Of a stretch of DNA of 64,000 nucleotides, positions 8,919 to 18,462 are shown one piece after another (the first letter of the stretch is position 1; every line of letters begins with the position of its first letter). Origin of the DNA: Saprospiraceae bacterium (GTDB lineage Bacteria; Bacteroidota; Bacteroidia; Chitinophagales; Saprospiraceae); assembly GCA_028279185.1 (NCBI GenBank), contig JANQSS010000068.1, positions 31,116 through 95,115 on the forward strand, written 5' to 3'. Below the pieces are notes generated by a model. It saw only the letters and a program-made list of their open reading frames with translations. It ran no database searches and had not been told where the DNA came from. Both the position numbers and the translations under genes were made by a program.

Positions 8919-9883
8919 AGCGTATCGCTGTATTGACTTCTGGTGGTGATGCTCCTGGCATGAATGCGGCTATACGTTCCGTTGTTCGGACAGGAATACA
9001 CGAGGGGCTAGAGGTATTTGGTATCTATCGGGGGTATAATGGGCTTATCTCCGGTGACATGCGACCCTTGGGACGGTCTGACGTCTCAAATATCATCCAA
9101 CAAGGTGGGACAATATTATTCTCGGCCAGAAGCGATGCGTTCAGAACTAAAGAAGGCCGTGCAACTGCCATGGCCAATTTACGCACAAATGAAATCGATG
9201 GCCTTGTAGTCATAGGGGGCGACGGAACATTTACGGGAGCTCATGTTTTTCAACAAGAACACGATTTTCCTATTGTCGGCCTCCCCGGGACGATTGACAA
9301 TGATCTCTTTGGTACGGATTTTACGATTGGCTATGACACGGCCATTAACACGGCAATGGAAGCCATCGATAAAATCAAGGATACGGCAAACGCCCACAAT
9401 CGATTATTTTTTGTTGAAGTGATGGGGCGTGATGCTGGTTTCATCGCCTTGCGTGCCGGAGTAGCAACGGGTGCCGAAGCTGTTTTAATCCCTGAGAGTG
9501 AAACCAAACTAGACCATTTAATTTCCAAGCTTGAAGACACGTATGCGAGTAAAAAAACATCAAGCATTGTTGTCGTCGCTGAGGGGGATGATGCGGGTGG
9601 TGCCTTCCAAATAGCGGAAAAAGTAAAAGAACGATTTAATGACTACGACATACGCGTAACCATTCTCGGACATACGCAACGCGGAGGTCGACCAACTTGC
9701 ATGGAACGTGTGCGCGCAGGCAAGCTTGGCTATGAAGCCGTACATGCGTTGTTAGATGGTCATCGAAATGAAATGATCGGAATTGTTAATAATAAAATTG
9801 CGTTTACATCATTTGAACGTTCTATAAAACATCATCAGCGCATTGATCGGACATTATTAGAATTAGTTGATATTTTAGGATGA
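8915..9883 (+). CDS. pfkA: ATP-dependent 6-phosphofructokinase
   Basis: It phosphorylates fructose 6-phosphate at the committed step of glycolysis. The 322-residue protein matches bacterial PfkA: TSGGDAPGMNAAIR at the N-terminus, GGTILFSARS, VIGGDGTFTGA, PGTIDNDLFGTDFTIGYDT and EVMGRDAGFIALRAG. GGDG rather than GGDD in the nucleotide site points to ATP rather than pyrophosphate as donor. The start is GTG at 8915, set by the conserved MKRIAVLTSGG start and overlapping the upstream stop as GTGA. Its own stop overlaps the rhomboid start as ATGA. Confidence 0.96.
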   Translation: MKRIAVLTSGGDAPGMNAAIRSVVRTGIHEGLEVFGIYRGYNGLISGDMRPLGRSDVSNIIQQGGTILFSARSDAFRTKEGRATAMANLRTNEIDGLVVIGGDGTFTGAHVFQQEHDFPIVGLPGTIDNDLFGTDFTIGYDTAINTAMEAIDKIKDTANAHNRLFFVEVMGRDAGFIALRAGVATGAEAVLIPESETKLDHLISKLEDTYASKKTSSIVVVAEGDDAGGAFQIAEKVKERFNDYDIRVTILGHTQRGGRPTCMERVRAGKLGYEAVHALLDGHRNEMIGIVNNKIAFTSFERSIKHHQRIDRTLLELVDILG

Positions 9884-10524
9884 CAGATATTTCCGCCAAA
9901 GAATTTAAACGCAGTCTTCGCTTTCCTGTATTTTTTATTGCGTTGATTTGGATTATTCATTTATTAAAAATAGGCCTCAACTTGCCTTTGAATCGACTTG
10001 GTGTTTTACCTCGTGAAGTCTATGGGCTGAAAGGCATTTTGGCTTCTCCATTAATCCATAGTGATTTTACCCATTTAGCTAGTAACTCTGCTCCGGCTAT
10101 CATTCTATTGACTATGATATTTGTTTTCTATCGAAAGGTTGCGTTAAAGAGTTTTGTTCTCATATATATTTTAACGGGTGTGGCTGTTTGGTTATTTGCC
10201 AAAAATGCATTTCATATCGGGGCGTCAGGCGTGGTGTATGGATTAGTGAGTTTTGTTTTTTGGTCTGGGATCTTTCGACGAAATATTAAATCAATTGTTC
10301 TTGCCCTTGTTGTTACCATCCTGTACAGCGGCTACTTCGCGGGGATTGTCCCCACAGAACCCGGGATTTCCTGGGAGAGTCATTTATTCGGCGCCATCGT
10401 TGGGATTTTTGTTGCCTACGTTTATCGAAAACAAATCGAAGAAGAAGGTGAGATCGATGAATATGTTCATCAACCTGAGGAGCGAGAAGAGTTTTTTTTC
10501 GAGCGTGACACATTTGTCGATTGA
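9880..10524 (+). CDS. Rhomboid family intramembrane serine protease
   Basis: This inner-membrane protease cleaves transmembrane substrates within the bilayer. The 214-residue protein has about six hydrophobic helices, a conserved HLASN (His65, Asn69), the catalytic serine in GASG (Ser116), and the catalytic histidine in WESHLFGAIVG (His168), so the Ser-His dyad is intact. The C-terminal tail is acidic and cytosolic-looking. It overlaps pfkA by 4 bases. Physical linkage to pfkA is probably operon convenience rather than function (inference). Confidence 0.93.
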   Translation: MTDISAKEFKRSLRFPVFFIALIWIIHLLKIGLNLPLNRLGVLPREVYGLKGILASPLIHSDFTHLASNSAPAIILLTMIFVFYRKVALKSFVLIYILTGVAVWLFAKNAFHIGASGVVYGLVSFVFWSGIFRRNIKSIVLALVVTILYSGYFAGIVPTEPGISWESHLFGAIVGIFVAYVYRKQIEEEGEIDEYVHQPEEREEFFFERDTFVD

Positions 10525-10799
10525 AAATATTCGGATAGCATAGCGAAGCTTAAAAAAATTTGCCATTCATTCTTCGAACATCGGTTTCTTGCTTTCAATT
10601 AAATATTATTATTGAATCGAGCAAGCATAATCGAGTAGTCTATCTCTAATTATTGATTTTCAGGCCCGGACTTTTTAACTTCACAAAAAAAGAATGTACT
10701 GTCCTACCAGACCGTATGTTTAGCATTACCATAACTTTTTACTAGTAATCAATTAAACGAATGACAGACGGACTCGTCTAACAACCAAATCAAAACGAT
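10525..10799. other. Intergenic region before the DUF1800 gene
   Basis: No gene seen. It should hold the promoter for the DUF1800-DUF1501 pair; only 7/8 matches to TAnnTTTG were found (TATGTTTA near 10713 and TAACTTTT near 10732), so I do not place the promoter. Confidence 0.4.
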
Positions 10800-12380
10800 A
10801 TGCCTCCAATAAATCTCAGTTTAGATCCATTCACAGGTACGTTTGGTGCAAAAGAGGCTTCCCATCTTGTCCGTCGTACGACCTTTGTGCATAACGAATC
10901 AACTCGAAATGAAGCACTCGGTCTTGGACGACAGGGCGCGGTCAGCAAGCTACTTGAAGTCCAATCAATACCGAGTCCTCCGTTGAATTATGGTGTATTC
11001 GATCTATTTGTCCCCATTGGTCAAACATGGATAAATTCCATTTATGTAGACGGGACGCAACAATATCGCCGCCGCAGCTTACAAGCATGGACGATCGAAC
11101 AGATGGCAAAAGAAGAATTGAATATTCGGGAAAAAATGGTTTTGTTCTGGCACAATCACTTTGCTATTAGCGATATCAATGATCCGCATTTTTTGTACAA
11201 ATATAGTAGTACACTTCGCGAACATGCACTGGGTAACTTTAGAGCACTTGTCAAAGCCATTACAATTGACCCGGCAATGTTGCGGTTTCTAAATGGAAAT
11301 TCGAATACAAATCAGCGCCCGAATGAGAATTACGCTCGTGAGTTGTTAGAATTATTTACGATTGGTAAAGGTCCAATAGCCGGCCCGGGCGACTACACAA
11401 ATTACACCGAAGAAGATATAGGAGAAATCGCCCGCATATTGACAGGTTGGACTGATATTGGATACCGGGGTCAGGCGCTTCAACAACCGGGTTCGACATT
11501 TATAAATTTTCGTCATGATCAAGGGACAAAACAACTGAGTCATCGATTTAATAATGTAGTCATCAATAATGCCAATCAATTTGAATATTCAAATTTAATT
11601 GATATAATATTTGAGCAAGATGAAGTAGCTCGGTATATCTCTAGAAAATTGTATCGCTATTTCATTTATTATGACATAACGCCCGAAATCGAAGCAACGA
11701 TAATTGAAGGACTAGCGCAAACTATGATTGCCAATGACTATGAAGTTCTTCCGGTCTTATCACAATTATTTAATTCGCAACATTTCTTTGAAAGTGAATT
11801 AATGGGATGTCAAATAAAAAATCCCATGGAGTTTTTGTTACCACTTATCAGCAACATGAAATTAATACCACCTGATACGTTAGGAGATAAATACGGTTTC
11901 AATGCTTCGATTTTTGTCGGCGCTGGTTTGCTTGACATGATTTACTTTCAAATCCCGCAGGTAGCAGGTTGGAAAGCCTACTATCAAGAGCCTGTCTATT
12001 ACAGATATTGGATCAATAATGTGACCCTGGGGTTACGGTCTACCATTGTCGATTTGGTTGTCATAACCGGATTTAGGGCCGGCTCTGAACGCGTAATTGC
12101 AGATTTAATCGGATTCATCGAAAATTTACCAAATCCATCGGATCCTAATGATTTAATCATTGATAGCGGTCGAATTTTATTTACGCACGACATTTCTGCG
12201 AGTCAAGTTGAAGAATATAAGGAAGCTCTAATTCCTGGACTACCTGATTTTGAATGGACAGTTGAATATAACAATTACCTGGCCAACCCTGACGACGAAG
12301 TATTGCGATTGGCCATTCACGCGAGATTGGCCACTATGTATAGACGAATGTTGAATGCTCCTGACTATCACCTACAATAA
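10800..12380 (+). CDS. DUF1800 family protein
   Basis: The 526-residue protein matches DUF1800: GAKEASHLVRRTTF near the N-terminus, KMVLFWHNHFAIS, RPNENYARELLELFTIGKG, EIARILTGWT, and SRKLYRYFIYYD. DUF1800 proteins are usually encoded with a DUF1501 protein, as here (12427..13968, 46 bases downstream). Their biochemical role is not established. No signal peptide is visible: the frame starts MPPINLSLDPFTG. Either it stays inside, or it travels with the Tat-signal-bearing DUF1501 partner (inference). No sorting domain at the C-terminus. Confidence 0.93.
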   Translation: MPPINLSLDPFTGTFGAKEASHLVRRTTFVHNESTRNEALGLGRQGAVSKLLEVQSIPSPPLNYGVFDLFVPIGQTWINSIYVDGTQQYRRRSLQAWTIEQMAKEELNIREKMVLFWHNHFAISDINDPHFLYKYSSTLREHALGNFRALVKAITIDPAMLRFLNGNSNTNQRPNENYARELLELFTIGKGPIAGPGDYTNYTEEDIGEIARILTGWTDIGYRGQALQQPGSTFINFRHDQGTKQLSHRFNNVVINNANQFEYSNLIDIIFEQDEVARYISRKLYRYFIYYDITPEIEATIIEGLAQTMIANDYEVLPVLSQLFNSQHFFESELMGCQIKNPMEFLLPLISNMKLIPPDTLGDKYGFNASIFVGAGLLDMIYFQIPQVAGWKAYYQEPVYYRYWINNVTLGLRSTIVDLVVITGFRAGSERVIADLIGFIENLPNPSDPNDLIIDSGRILFTHDISASQVEEYKEALIPGLPDFEWTVEYNNYLANPDDEVLRLAIHARLATMYRRMLNAPDYHLQ

Positions 12381-12426
12381 TCATAGTTCTGTCAACTTAT
12401 AAGTTGATTGACATAAATATAATAAC

Positions 12427-13968
12427 ATGAAGCGACGAAATTTCCTTAAATCCGCATCTGCCGTATCTGCTCCATTTTTATTAGGTGGCATTCCAATTGG
12501 TATTGCTAAACCACTTGGCCTTAGCAGTTTTTTAAACGGTAATTCTGATCGAAAACTGGTTCTCATACAATTAAATGGAGGAAATGATGGATTAAATACC
12601 GTTATGCAACTTTCAAACTATGATGTATTGGCAAATTTGCGATCAAATATCTTAATTCCAGAAAATCAACTATTAAATATTACAGATGAACATGCACTCC
12701 ACCCCAGCATGACTGGAATTCACGATATGTATGATCAGGGCATGGTTCAAATCGTGCAAAATGTAGCTTATCCTAATCAAAATAGATCACATTTTCGGTC
12801 GACAGATATTTGGACTACTGCTAGTAGCTCAGATGAGTTTCTAGACACTGGTTGGCTTGGGCGATATATGACCGGTTCATTCCCAGGCTATCCTAATGAT
12901 TTTCCGAATGAAGACTGTCCCGATCCCTTAGCAATTACAATTGGCAATTTTGTTTCTGAAACATGCCAGGGCGAAACGACAAATTTCAGTATTGCCGTTG
13001 GTAATTTGGATGAAATTCGAAATCTGGATGACCCAACTGACAATAATTTGCCTGATAATTGCTATGGGCACGAAATGGAATTTTTAATCGAATCCATAAG
13101 AAAATCAAATGCATACGCAACGCGACTCACAGAAGCAGCGGACGCAGGAGCCAATTTAAGTACAAAATATATCGATGGAGACGGATTTTCGGATCAATTG
13201 ATGACAACTGCTCGACTTATTAGTGGAGGGCTTCAAACGCAAGTCTACATCGTTTCAATAGGTGGATTTGATACACATGCCACACAGGTAGAAGCCGAAT
13301 CACCAGAATTAGGTACTCACGCCAGCCTATTAGAGCGGGTTTCCAATGCCGTCTGTGCCTTCTTCGATGATCTCAAACTTCAAGGACTAGATGATAATGT
13401 GCTATGCATGACATTCAGTGAATTTGGACGTCAAATACGATCAAATGGTAGTTTAGGTACGGATCATGGGACAGCTGCCCCGGTCATGATTTTTGGCAAC
13501 TGCCTTGCAGGTGGTGTGATGGGTGATAATATCGAAATACCACCTGATATTGATCCTCAAACCGGTGTACCAATGCAATTCGATTTTCGTGATGTTTATG
13601 GAACAATACTAGACCGTTGGTTTTCGGCTTCCGAAGATGACGTAAAAAATATACTCTATGAAGATTATGAGCGATTAAATATATTCTCCGAAGACTGTTT
13701 TAGCTCAACATCGAATACACCTGCACTTGACCGTGATTTTCAGTTGTGGCCGAACCCAGCACGCGACGTCATCAATATAAAAATTACAGCCGATGATCTT
13801 AAAATACTAGGCTATCAGGTTTTCAACAATATCGGTGCAGTGGTTGCCAAGGATGAACGAATTCTTAGTTCTATATCCTTAAATACGTCTAATTTCGCAC
13901 CGGGTCAATATTTCGTACGAATGCGTACGAATAATGGGTACGCGCTTAAGCAATTTATAAAAATCTGA
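12427..13968 (+). CDS. DUF1501 family protein with Tat-like signal and T9SS sorting domain
   Basis: The 513-residue protein opens with MKRRNFLKSASAVSAPFLLGG, a twin-arginine-type signal with an RRNFLK core. The DUF1501 (sulfatase-like fold) body has LIQLNGGNDGLNTV, QNRSHFRSTDIWTT, GGFDTHATQ, TFSEFGRQIRSNGSLGTDHG and DFRDVYGTIL. The last 75 residues, from DFQLWPNPARDVINI to YALKQFIKI, form a type A T9SS C-terminal sorting domain. It is therefore predicted to cross the inner membrane via Tat and the outer membrane via T9SS, and to be released or surface-attached. Co-transcribed with the DUF1800 gene. Confidence 0.94.
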   Translation: MKRRNFLKSASAVSAPFLLGGIPIGIAKPLGLSSFLNGNSDRKLVLIQLNGGNDGLNTVMQLSNYDVLANLRSNILIPENQLLNITDEHALHPSMTGIHDMYDQGMVQIVQNVAYPNQNRSHFRSTDIWTTASSSDEFLDTGWLGRYMTGSFPGYPNDFPNEDCPDPLAITIGNFVSETCQGETTNFSIAVGNLDEIRNLDDPTDNNLPDNCYGHEMEFLIESIRKSNAYATRLTEAADAGANLSTKYIDGDGFSDQLMTTARLISGGLQTQVYIVSIGGFDTHATQVEAESPELGTHASLLERVSNAVCAFFDDLKLQGLDDNVLCMTFSEFGRQIRSNGSLGTDHGTAAPVMIFGNCLAGGVMGDNIEIPPDIDPQTGVPMQFDFRDVYGTILDRWFSASEDDVKNILYEDYERLNIFSEDCFSSTSNTPALDRDFQLWPNPARDVINIKITADDLKILGYQVFNNIGAVVAKDERILSSISLNTSNFAPGQYFVRMRTNNGYALKQFIKI

Positions 13969-14211
13969 GTTGAGAGATGATCAATTTATTAATTCTCTTC
14001 TTGCTCAAAATTATTTTTTGAAGTTCTGGCTATCGACTGGTGAAGTAAGTATTTTAAAAAATGACAATTGAAAATTAAACAGGCTAGGGTAATACTAAAC
14101 CTGCCGGACTATAATTCTAAATTTTAAATTCAATAAAAAGTATTACACCTTCTTGTTTTCTGATTCCAAAGCATCTAATACCAATTAAAGGTATAAATAG
14201 AAAATCGGACA

Positions 14212-14805
14212 TTAAGTGGAAACTGTGCGGTATTCCTTCATCCAAAAAAAATATCCCCGAATAGCAACAATCGCATAAATAATAAATAAAACGCCATATA
14301 ACGGAGCACTTCGGCTGAAATACAAGTATATATATAGAACGTCGACGATGATCCACAATAGCCAATTTTCCAGTTTTCGTTGTACCAGCCATATTGTAGC
14401 AATTATCGAAAAGCTTGTCGTAACCGAATCTAATTTTGTAGCTGCTGCAGGTGTATATTCAGATAGTAATTCGGACATTAAAAATGCGATTAGCAATCCA
14501 ACAATTACATACGTTACTATTTCTTTCATGGTAAGGCGTGAAATGTTCGCCATGGGTTGATTGGACCTCCATCCCCACAATCCGATAACGCCCATTACAA
14601 CATAAAATACATTTAGCAAGCCATCAGCATACAATTTATACTTAGTAACGGTCATCACGGCTAAAACGCCACATGAAATAATTCCCCATATCCAACATTG
14701 CGGGTTATTTCGGGCAGCCAGAACAACATAGATTATACCTGTAACCAGTACAATTACATCAAAAACTGACTGTTGCTGAAGATCGCTAAGAAGTGTTTCG
14801 ATCAA
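14212..14805 (-). CDS. pnuC: Nicotinamide riboside transporter PnuC family
   Basis: The 197-residue protein has about seven hydrophobic segments and the PnuC hallmarks GLWGWRSN (WGWxxW-type substrate region) and LENWLLWIIVDVLYIYLY. PnuC proteins take up nicotinamide riboside by facilitated diffusion for NAD salvage; some relatives carry thiamine. I see no TPP riboswitch upstream, which favours nicotinamide riboside. The gene begins 54 bases after the stop of the PorE-like gene on the same strand. The 243 bases downstream, to the convergent DUF1501 gene, hold no clear terminator. Confidence 0.88.
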   Translation of the reverse strand: MIETLLSDLQQQSVFDVIVLVTGIIYVVLAARNNPQCWIWGIISCGVLAVMTVTKYKLYADGLLNVFYVVMGVIGLWGWRSNQPMANISRLTMKEIVTYVIVGLLIAFLMSELLSEYTPAAATKLDSVTTSFSIIATIWLVQRKLENWLLWIIVDVLYIYLYFSRSAPLYGVLFIIYAIVAIRGYFFWMKEYRTVST

Positions 14806-14859
14806 TTCAGAATCAATTTATCATTAGCAGAAAAGGGCGGCCGGTACGAACCAGATGTT

Positions 14860-17382
14860 TTATTGAACAAATGCACGAACTCGAGCCGAATGAACACGTT
14901 GTTCCGTATTCGTAACGATGTTTATCGTAAGTTCATCTTCACCTCGTTTGCGTGTCGAGGGATCGTAGTTCACCGTAATCTCACCTCCATTACCTGGCAA
15001 TATTGGATAGTCTGGCCATTTTAAATCTAAGCATTTTTCGCCGGTCACGCGTTCGATGACCAATACACCATCTCCAACGTTTTTAAATTTAATGGTATGC
15101 GATTGCTTTTCTGTTGGGAATACAATACCAAAGTCCTTAAATTTTCCTGTTAATTTAATTTTAGCTTTTTTGATGATATTTTCGACGCTTGTATCCCCTA
15201 TCGATTCTTCCACAGCTTCTTCATTGGCCACGCCATCAAATATTGGTATTTCTTCACTTACTGATGCCATGGTTGAACCTACATCATTCGATGACCTCGA
15301 TTTGGGTTTTGGATCTGGCAATGAAGGTATAGCTCCTGTTCTGCGGCTGCCAGATGTTGGCTCGATCACTTCCTTTTTAACTTCAATAGTAGTGGGACCT
15401 GCAATAATTTTGAATTCTGTTCGCCGGTTGAATCGGTGAGCTTCTTCTTCACAACTGACACCATTCGTGCATTCGTTCAATATTTTTGTTTCACCATAAC
15501 CTTTAGCCACTATACGCTGAGGGTTTACGCCACGTTCAACTAGCCAATCTCTTGCTGACTCGGCTCTTCGCTGTGACAAATTTTCATTATATCCATCAGG
15601 TCCGCGAGCATCAGTGTGAGAGGATAGCTCAATTACCATAGTAGGATATTGTTCCATCAGTCCTTTCAGAACCAATAAATCAGGTTCCGATTCAGGAAGT
15701 ATTTTGTCATCATCAAAGTCATAATAGATTCGATTCAATCGAATGGGCTCGTTTATCGTATAAACCTTAGTCTCTTCTTTAGGTGGAAGCTTAATTTTTT
15801 CTGTTAGATAAAACTTCTTCTCGTACGTTTTTGGATCTAACAAGCCCACTGTGTTAATGTCGAAGGAATCCGATTCGAAATCAGGATGTTGTACGACGAC
15901 GCGATATTGTTTATCAACTTTTAATGGAAAATTAAATGTATTTCCCTTGGCGCTTTCCTTTGTATCGACCACTTTTAAATCGCCGCGGTCAAATTCCATA
16001 AGAATTATTTTGGATCCCGTTACGGGCTTTTTATTTTTATCGAAAGTCGTTACAAGTGTATTAATCGCAATATCCTGCTCTGCTACAGTAAAAATATCGT
16101 CACAGCATGTTTCAGACTTCGATGATCTCTTTTTCGGGTAAGGCCTATTTGACACGATAAGTCCCTTTTTCTCCTCCGGATTCCAGGAAAAGTAAAAATC
16201 ATCGTATGTGCTATTATGCGGCAAAGCCATGTTTACGGGTTCGCTGAAAGTACTACCATCCCAAGTGGATGAAAACACATCCAAACCACCAAGTCCAGGT
16301 CTGCCATCAGAAGAAAAATAAAGTACACCATCCACATAGTACGGTGTGACATCATCACCACGACTGTTGATCACTTCACCTAGATTTACAGGTGATGAAT
16401 ACTCATTCCCCCCTTTATTGACGCTGTAATAGATATCATAGCCACCATAACCACCTGGCATATCTGACACAAAGTAGAGCACTTCATCGCCAAAATGCGC
16501 ACCGGGCGAAGGGTGGGTTGCAATCCAATTTCCATTTACCCCTTTTAGTTCGCGTGCACCCTGCCATTTGTCCCCATCAAATGTTGAGTAGAAAATCGAA
16601 CTAGATAATATGCTATCACCATTTAATCTACTTCTTGTAAAGAACATTGTTCCGCCATCTTTTGAAAAAGAAACATTTCCAGTATGGTAATCCTCGCGAT
16701 TAATTTTCTTCGTCAGTTTATCCGGCTTTTGCCACTTGTCCTCATCCCCTTTTTTTGATTTGTATATTTTAAAATGATAATTTTCGGCATCCGCATCGAT
16801 GACAATTTTCGATTTCTTTTTAAATGTCGAGTAGTACATATATCCATCTGAGCCCATTACGGGTGACGCCTCTGTCAGTGGTGTATTGACATCGGTTGGC
16901 AACGGCTCAACAAAAAGATCATTGCGTTCCTTCATACGAGAAGCTAAATCCATACCTAAAATTTCAATCTCAGCTGATTCTACTAAACTGTCATTGTTGC
17001 TAAGCGCCATGAATTGCTGAAAGAAATTAAACGCTTCGGGGTATTTTCGATTAATTTTTAATATTCGTGCGTAGTGAAATGTGTCGATGAGTTTAGTGTA
17101 GTATCGCTCCGGCCGTTCAATCATTCGCTCATACCATTTTTCGGCGCGCTCATAATCTCGTAGCTTAAAATTTAGATGAGCTATTGCACTAATCAAATAC
17201 GTATCTTTGCTTTCTGTATAGCAGTCTTGATACATTTCCAGGGCATTATAATAGTCACCTTCTGCAACGAGTTCCTCGGCCTTAATTAATTTCATTTCAT
17301 ATGTGGGCTCACGTAATGGCTGAGCAAACATAGAGGCATAAAAAAAAGTCAAGAAAAAGAAGGCTATTGAATATTTCAACAT
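14860..17382 (-). CDS. PorE-like OmpA-family protein (T9SS-associated) with extra C-terminal domain
   Basis: The 840-residue envelope protein has domains in this order: signal peptide (1-20), TPR-like helices (about 28-140), WD40-like/PD40 repeats (about 165-430, e.g. GGYGGYDIYYS, GLGGLDVFSS), a carboxypeptidase-regulatory-like beta domain (about 435-525), an OmpA C-terminal peptidoglycan-binding domain (about 540-658, with SSHTDARGPDGYNE and RRAESARDWLVERG), a linker, and a C-terminal Ig-like domain resembling DUF1573 (about 740-840, KFKDFGIVF to VRAFVQ). The TPR-PD40-CRD-OmpA order is that of PorE, which anchors the T9SS to peptidoglycan. It lies 9 bases after PorP/SprF, the usual pairing. 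The C-terminal Ig-like extension is not part of the standard architecture. Confidence 0.9.
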   Translation of the reverse strand: MLKYSIAFFFLTFFYASMFAQPLREPTYEMKLIKAEELVAEGDYYNALEMYQDCYTESKDTYLISAIAHLNFKLRDYERAEKWYERMIERPERYYTKLIDTFHYARILKINRKYPEAFNFFQQFMALSNNDSLVESAEIEILGMDLASRMKERNDLFVEPLPTDVNTPLTEASPVMGSDGYMYYSTFKKKSKIVIDADAENYHFKIYKSKKGDEDKWQKPDKLTKKINREDYHTGNVSFSKDGGTMFFTRSRLNGDSILSSSIFYSTFDGDKWQGARELKGVNGNWIATHPSPGAHFGDEVLYFVSDMPGGYGGYDIYYSVNKGGNEYSSPVNLGEVINSRGDDVTPYYVDGVLYFSSDGRPGLGGLDVFSSTWDGSTFSEPVNMALPHNSTYDDFYFSWNPEEKKGLIVSNRPYPKKRSSKSETCCDDIFTVAEQDIAINTLVTTFDKNKKPVTGSKIILMEFDRGDLKVVDTKESAKGNTFNFPLKVDKQYRVVVQHPDFESDSFDINTVGLLDPKTYEKKFYLTEKIKLPPKEETKVYTINEPIRLNRIYYDFDDDKILPESEPDLLVLKGLMEQYPTMVIELSSHTDARGPDGYNENLSQRRAESARDWLVERGVNPQRIVAKGYGETKILNECTNGVSCEEEAHRFNRRTEFKIIAGPTTIEVKKEVIEPTSGSRRTGAIPSLPDPKPKSRSSNDVGSTMASVSEEIPIFDGVANEEAVEESIGDTSVENIIKKAKIKLTGKFKDFGIVFPTEKQSHTIKFKNVGDGVLVIERVTGEKCLDLKWPDYPILPGNGGEITVNYDPSTRKRGEDELTINIVTNTEQRVHSARVRAFVQ

Positions 17383-17391
17383 AATGGTAAT

Positions 17392-18402
17392 TTAAAATCG
17401 GGGACAAAAAATAATCGGATCAACCTGCGGCTCCTTGTAAATTTTCAAAATATAGGTTACGGCTAATTCCAGGCCACCGAGTGGAATGGCTTCTGATGCC
17501 TGTCCTGAAACGGGCAAATCATATCCAATCCCAACATCAACATCTCCCCAACCTACACCCAATAATACCTGCAATGCATCACCAAAGCGATATCCCAACC
17601 CACCTGTCAAATCCAGATTTTTTTCGGCATCCAGCAAATACTTTCCTTTCCCTTGCAATACGAAAGCTGAAGCTGTACCATAGTTTTCGAAAAGAACTGA
17701 AGGCATAAACTTTGTCCGAGGCCCTGTTTGCATATCAAGATCACCATGAATCGTAATACGATTTGGCACTTTATAATTTTGCTTATTCACCAACCCAACG
17801 CGTACATTCCCGATACGTGCGAATTTTCCACCAATTCGTAATCGAGTTCGTTTGTTTAATTGGCTCGAATAGACAAGCCCTCCTGCGTAGCCTGTCGCAC
17901 TTTCAAAACTATTGCCTTGATTACCGCCTCCACCGGGAGGCCCGAGTGGATTCGTGGATTCATCTCTAAATTCTGCGGCTTCACGATTTCCAATTCTTCG
18001 TCCGTAGCTCTCAACCTGAACACCGATGGTTAGGTACGACGTGGCCTTCTTATTTAATGCATAGTGGTAACTACCGTTGAATGCCTGCGACTGAATACCA
18101 ACTTCGAGTTGTCCTGCTTTGTCTGTAACAAATGATAACCCTACTCCAACCCAATCATTATCGCGAAGCCCTTTAATGATAGGAGCATCAACACCGAACC
18201 CATACGTCAGAAAACCCGTATTGGCTATACTATTGCTCTGAGTCCGAGCAATACCACTAAGTCTGGCAGTTCCATAAAAATTGCCTGTAAGCGCCGGATT
18301 CAATTGAAGCGGAGCCATATCGTACAACGTCCAATGAATGTCTTGTGCAGTCAACAACGCACTCGAAAGGCATAGGAAGAAGAAGGGTAAAATTTTTCGC
18401 AT
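17392..18402 (-). CDS. Type IX secretion system membrane protein, PorP/SprF family
   Basis: The 336-residue protein has a signal peptide (1-19, ending LTAQ) followed by DIHWTLYDMAPLQLNPALTGNF, the classic PorP/SprF opening (here quoted in part: APLQLNPALTG). The rest is beta-barrel-like, with GVGLSFVTDKAG, GVQVESYGRR and LEVGIQSQAFNGSYHYAL. Members sit in the outer membrane with the PorE/SprE or PorK/L/M/N parts of T9SS, and many paralogues are paired with OmpA proteins for particular adhesins. Here it heads a two-gene unit with the PorE-like protein and is divergent from the DUF2279 gene. Confidence 0.93.
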   Translation of the reverse strand: MRKILPFFFLCLSSALLTAQDIHWTLYDMAPLQLNPALTGNFYGTARLSGIARTQSNSIANTGFLTYGFGVDAPIIKGLRDNDWVGVGLSFVTDKAGQLEVGIQSQAFNGSYHYALNKKATSYLTIGVQVESYGRRIGNREAAEFRDESTNPLGPPGGGGNQGNSFESATGYAGGLVYSSQLNKRTRLRIGGKFARIGNVRVGLVNKQNYKVPNRITIHGDLDMQTGPRTKFMPSVLFENYGTASAFVLQGKGKYLLDAEKNLDLTGGLGYRFGDALQVLLGVGWGDVDVGIGYDLPVSGQASEAIPLGGLELAVTYILKIYKEPQVDPIIFCPRF

Positions 18403-18462
18403 GAAAATTCACATTATAAGAAAACGAAATATAAAGCTTTTTTCTATTTTGAGCTTTCGCCT

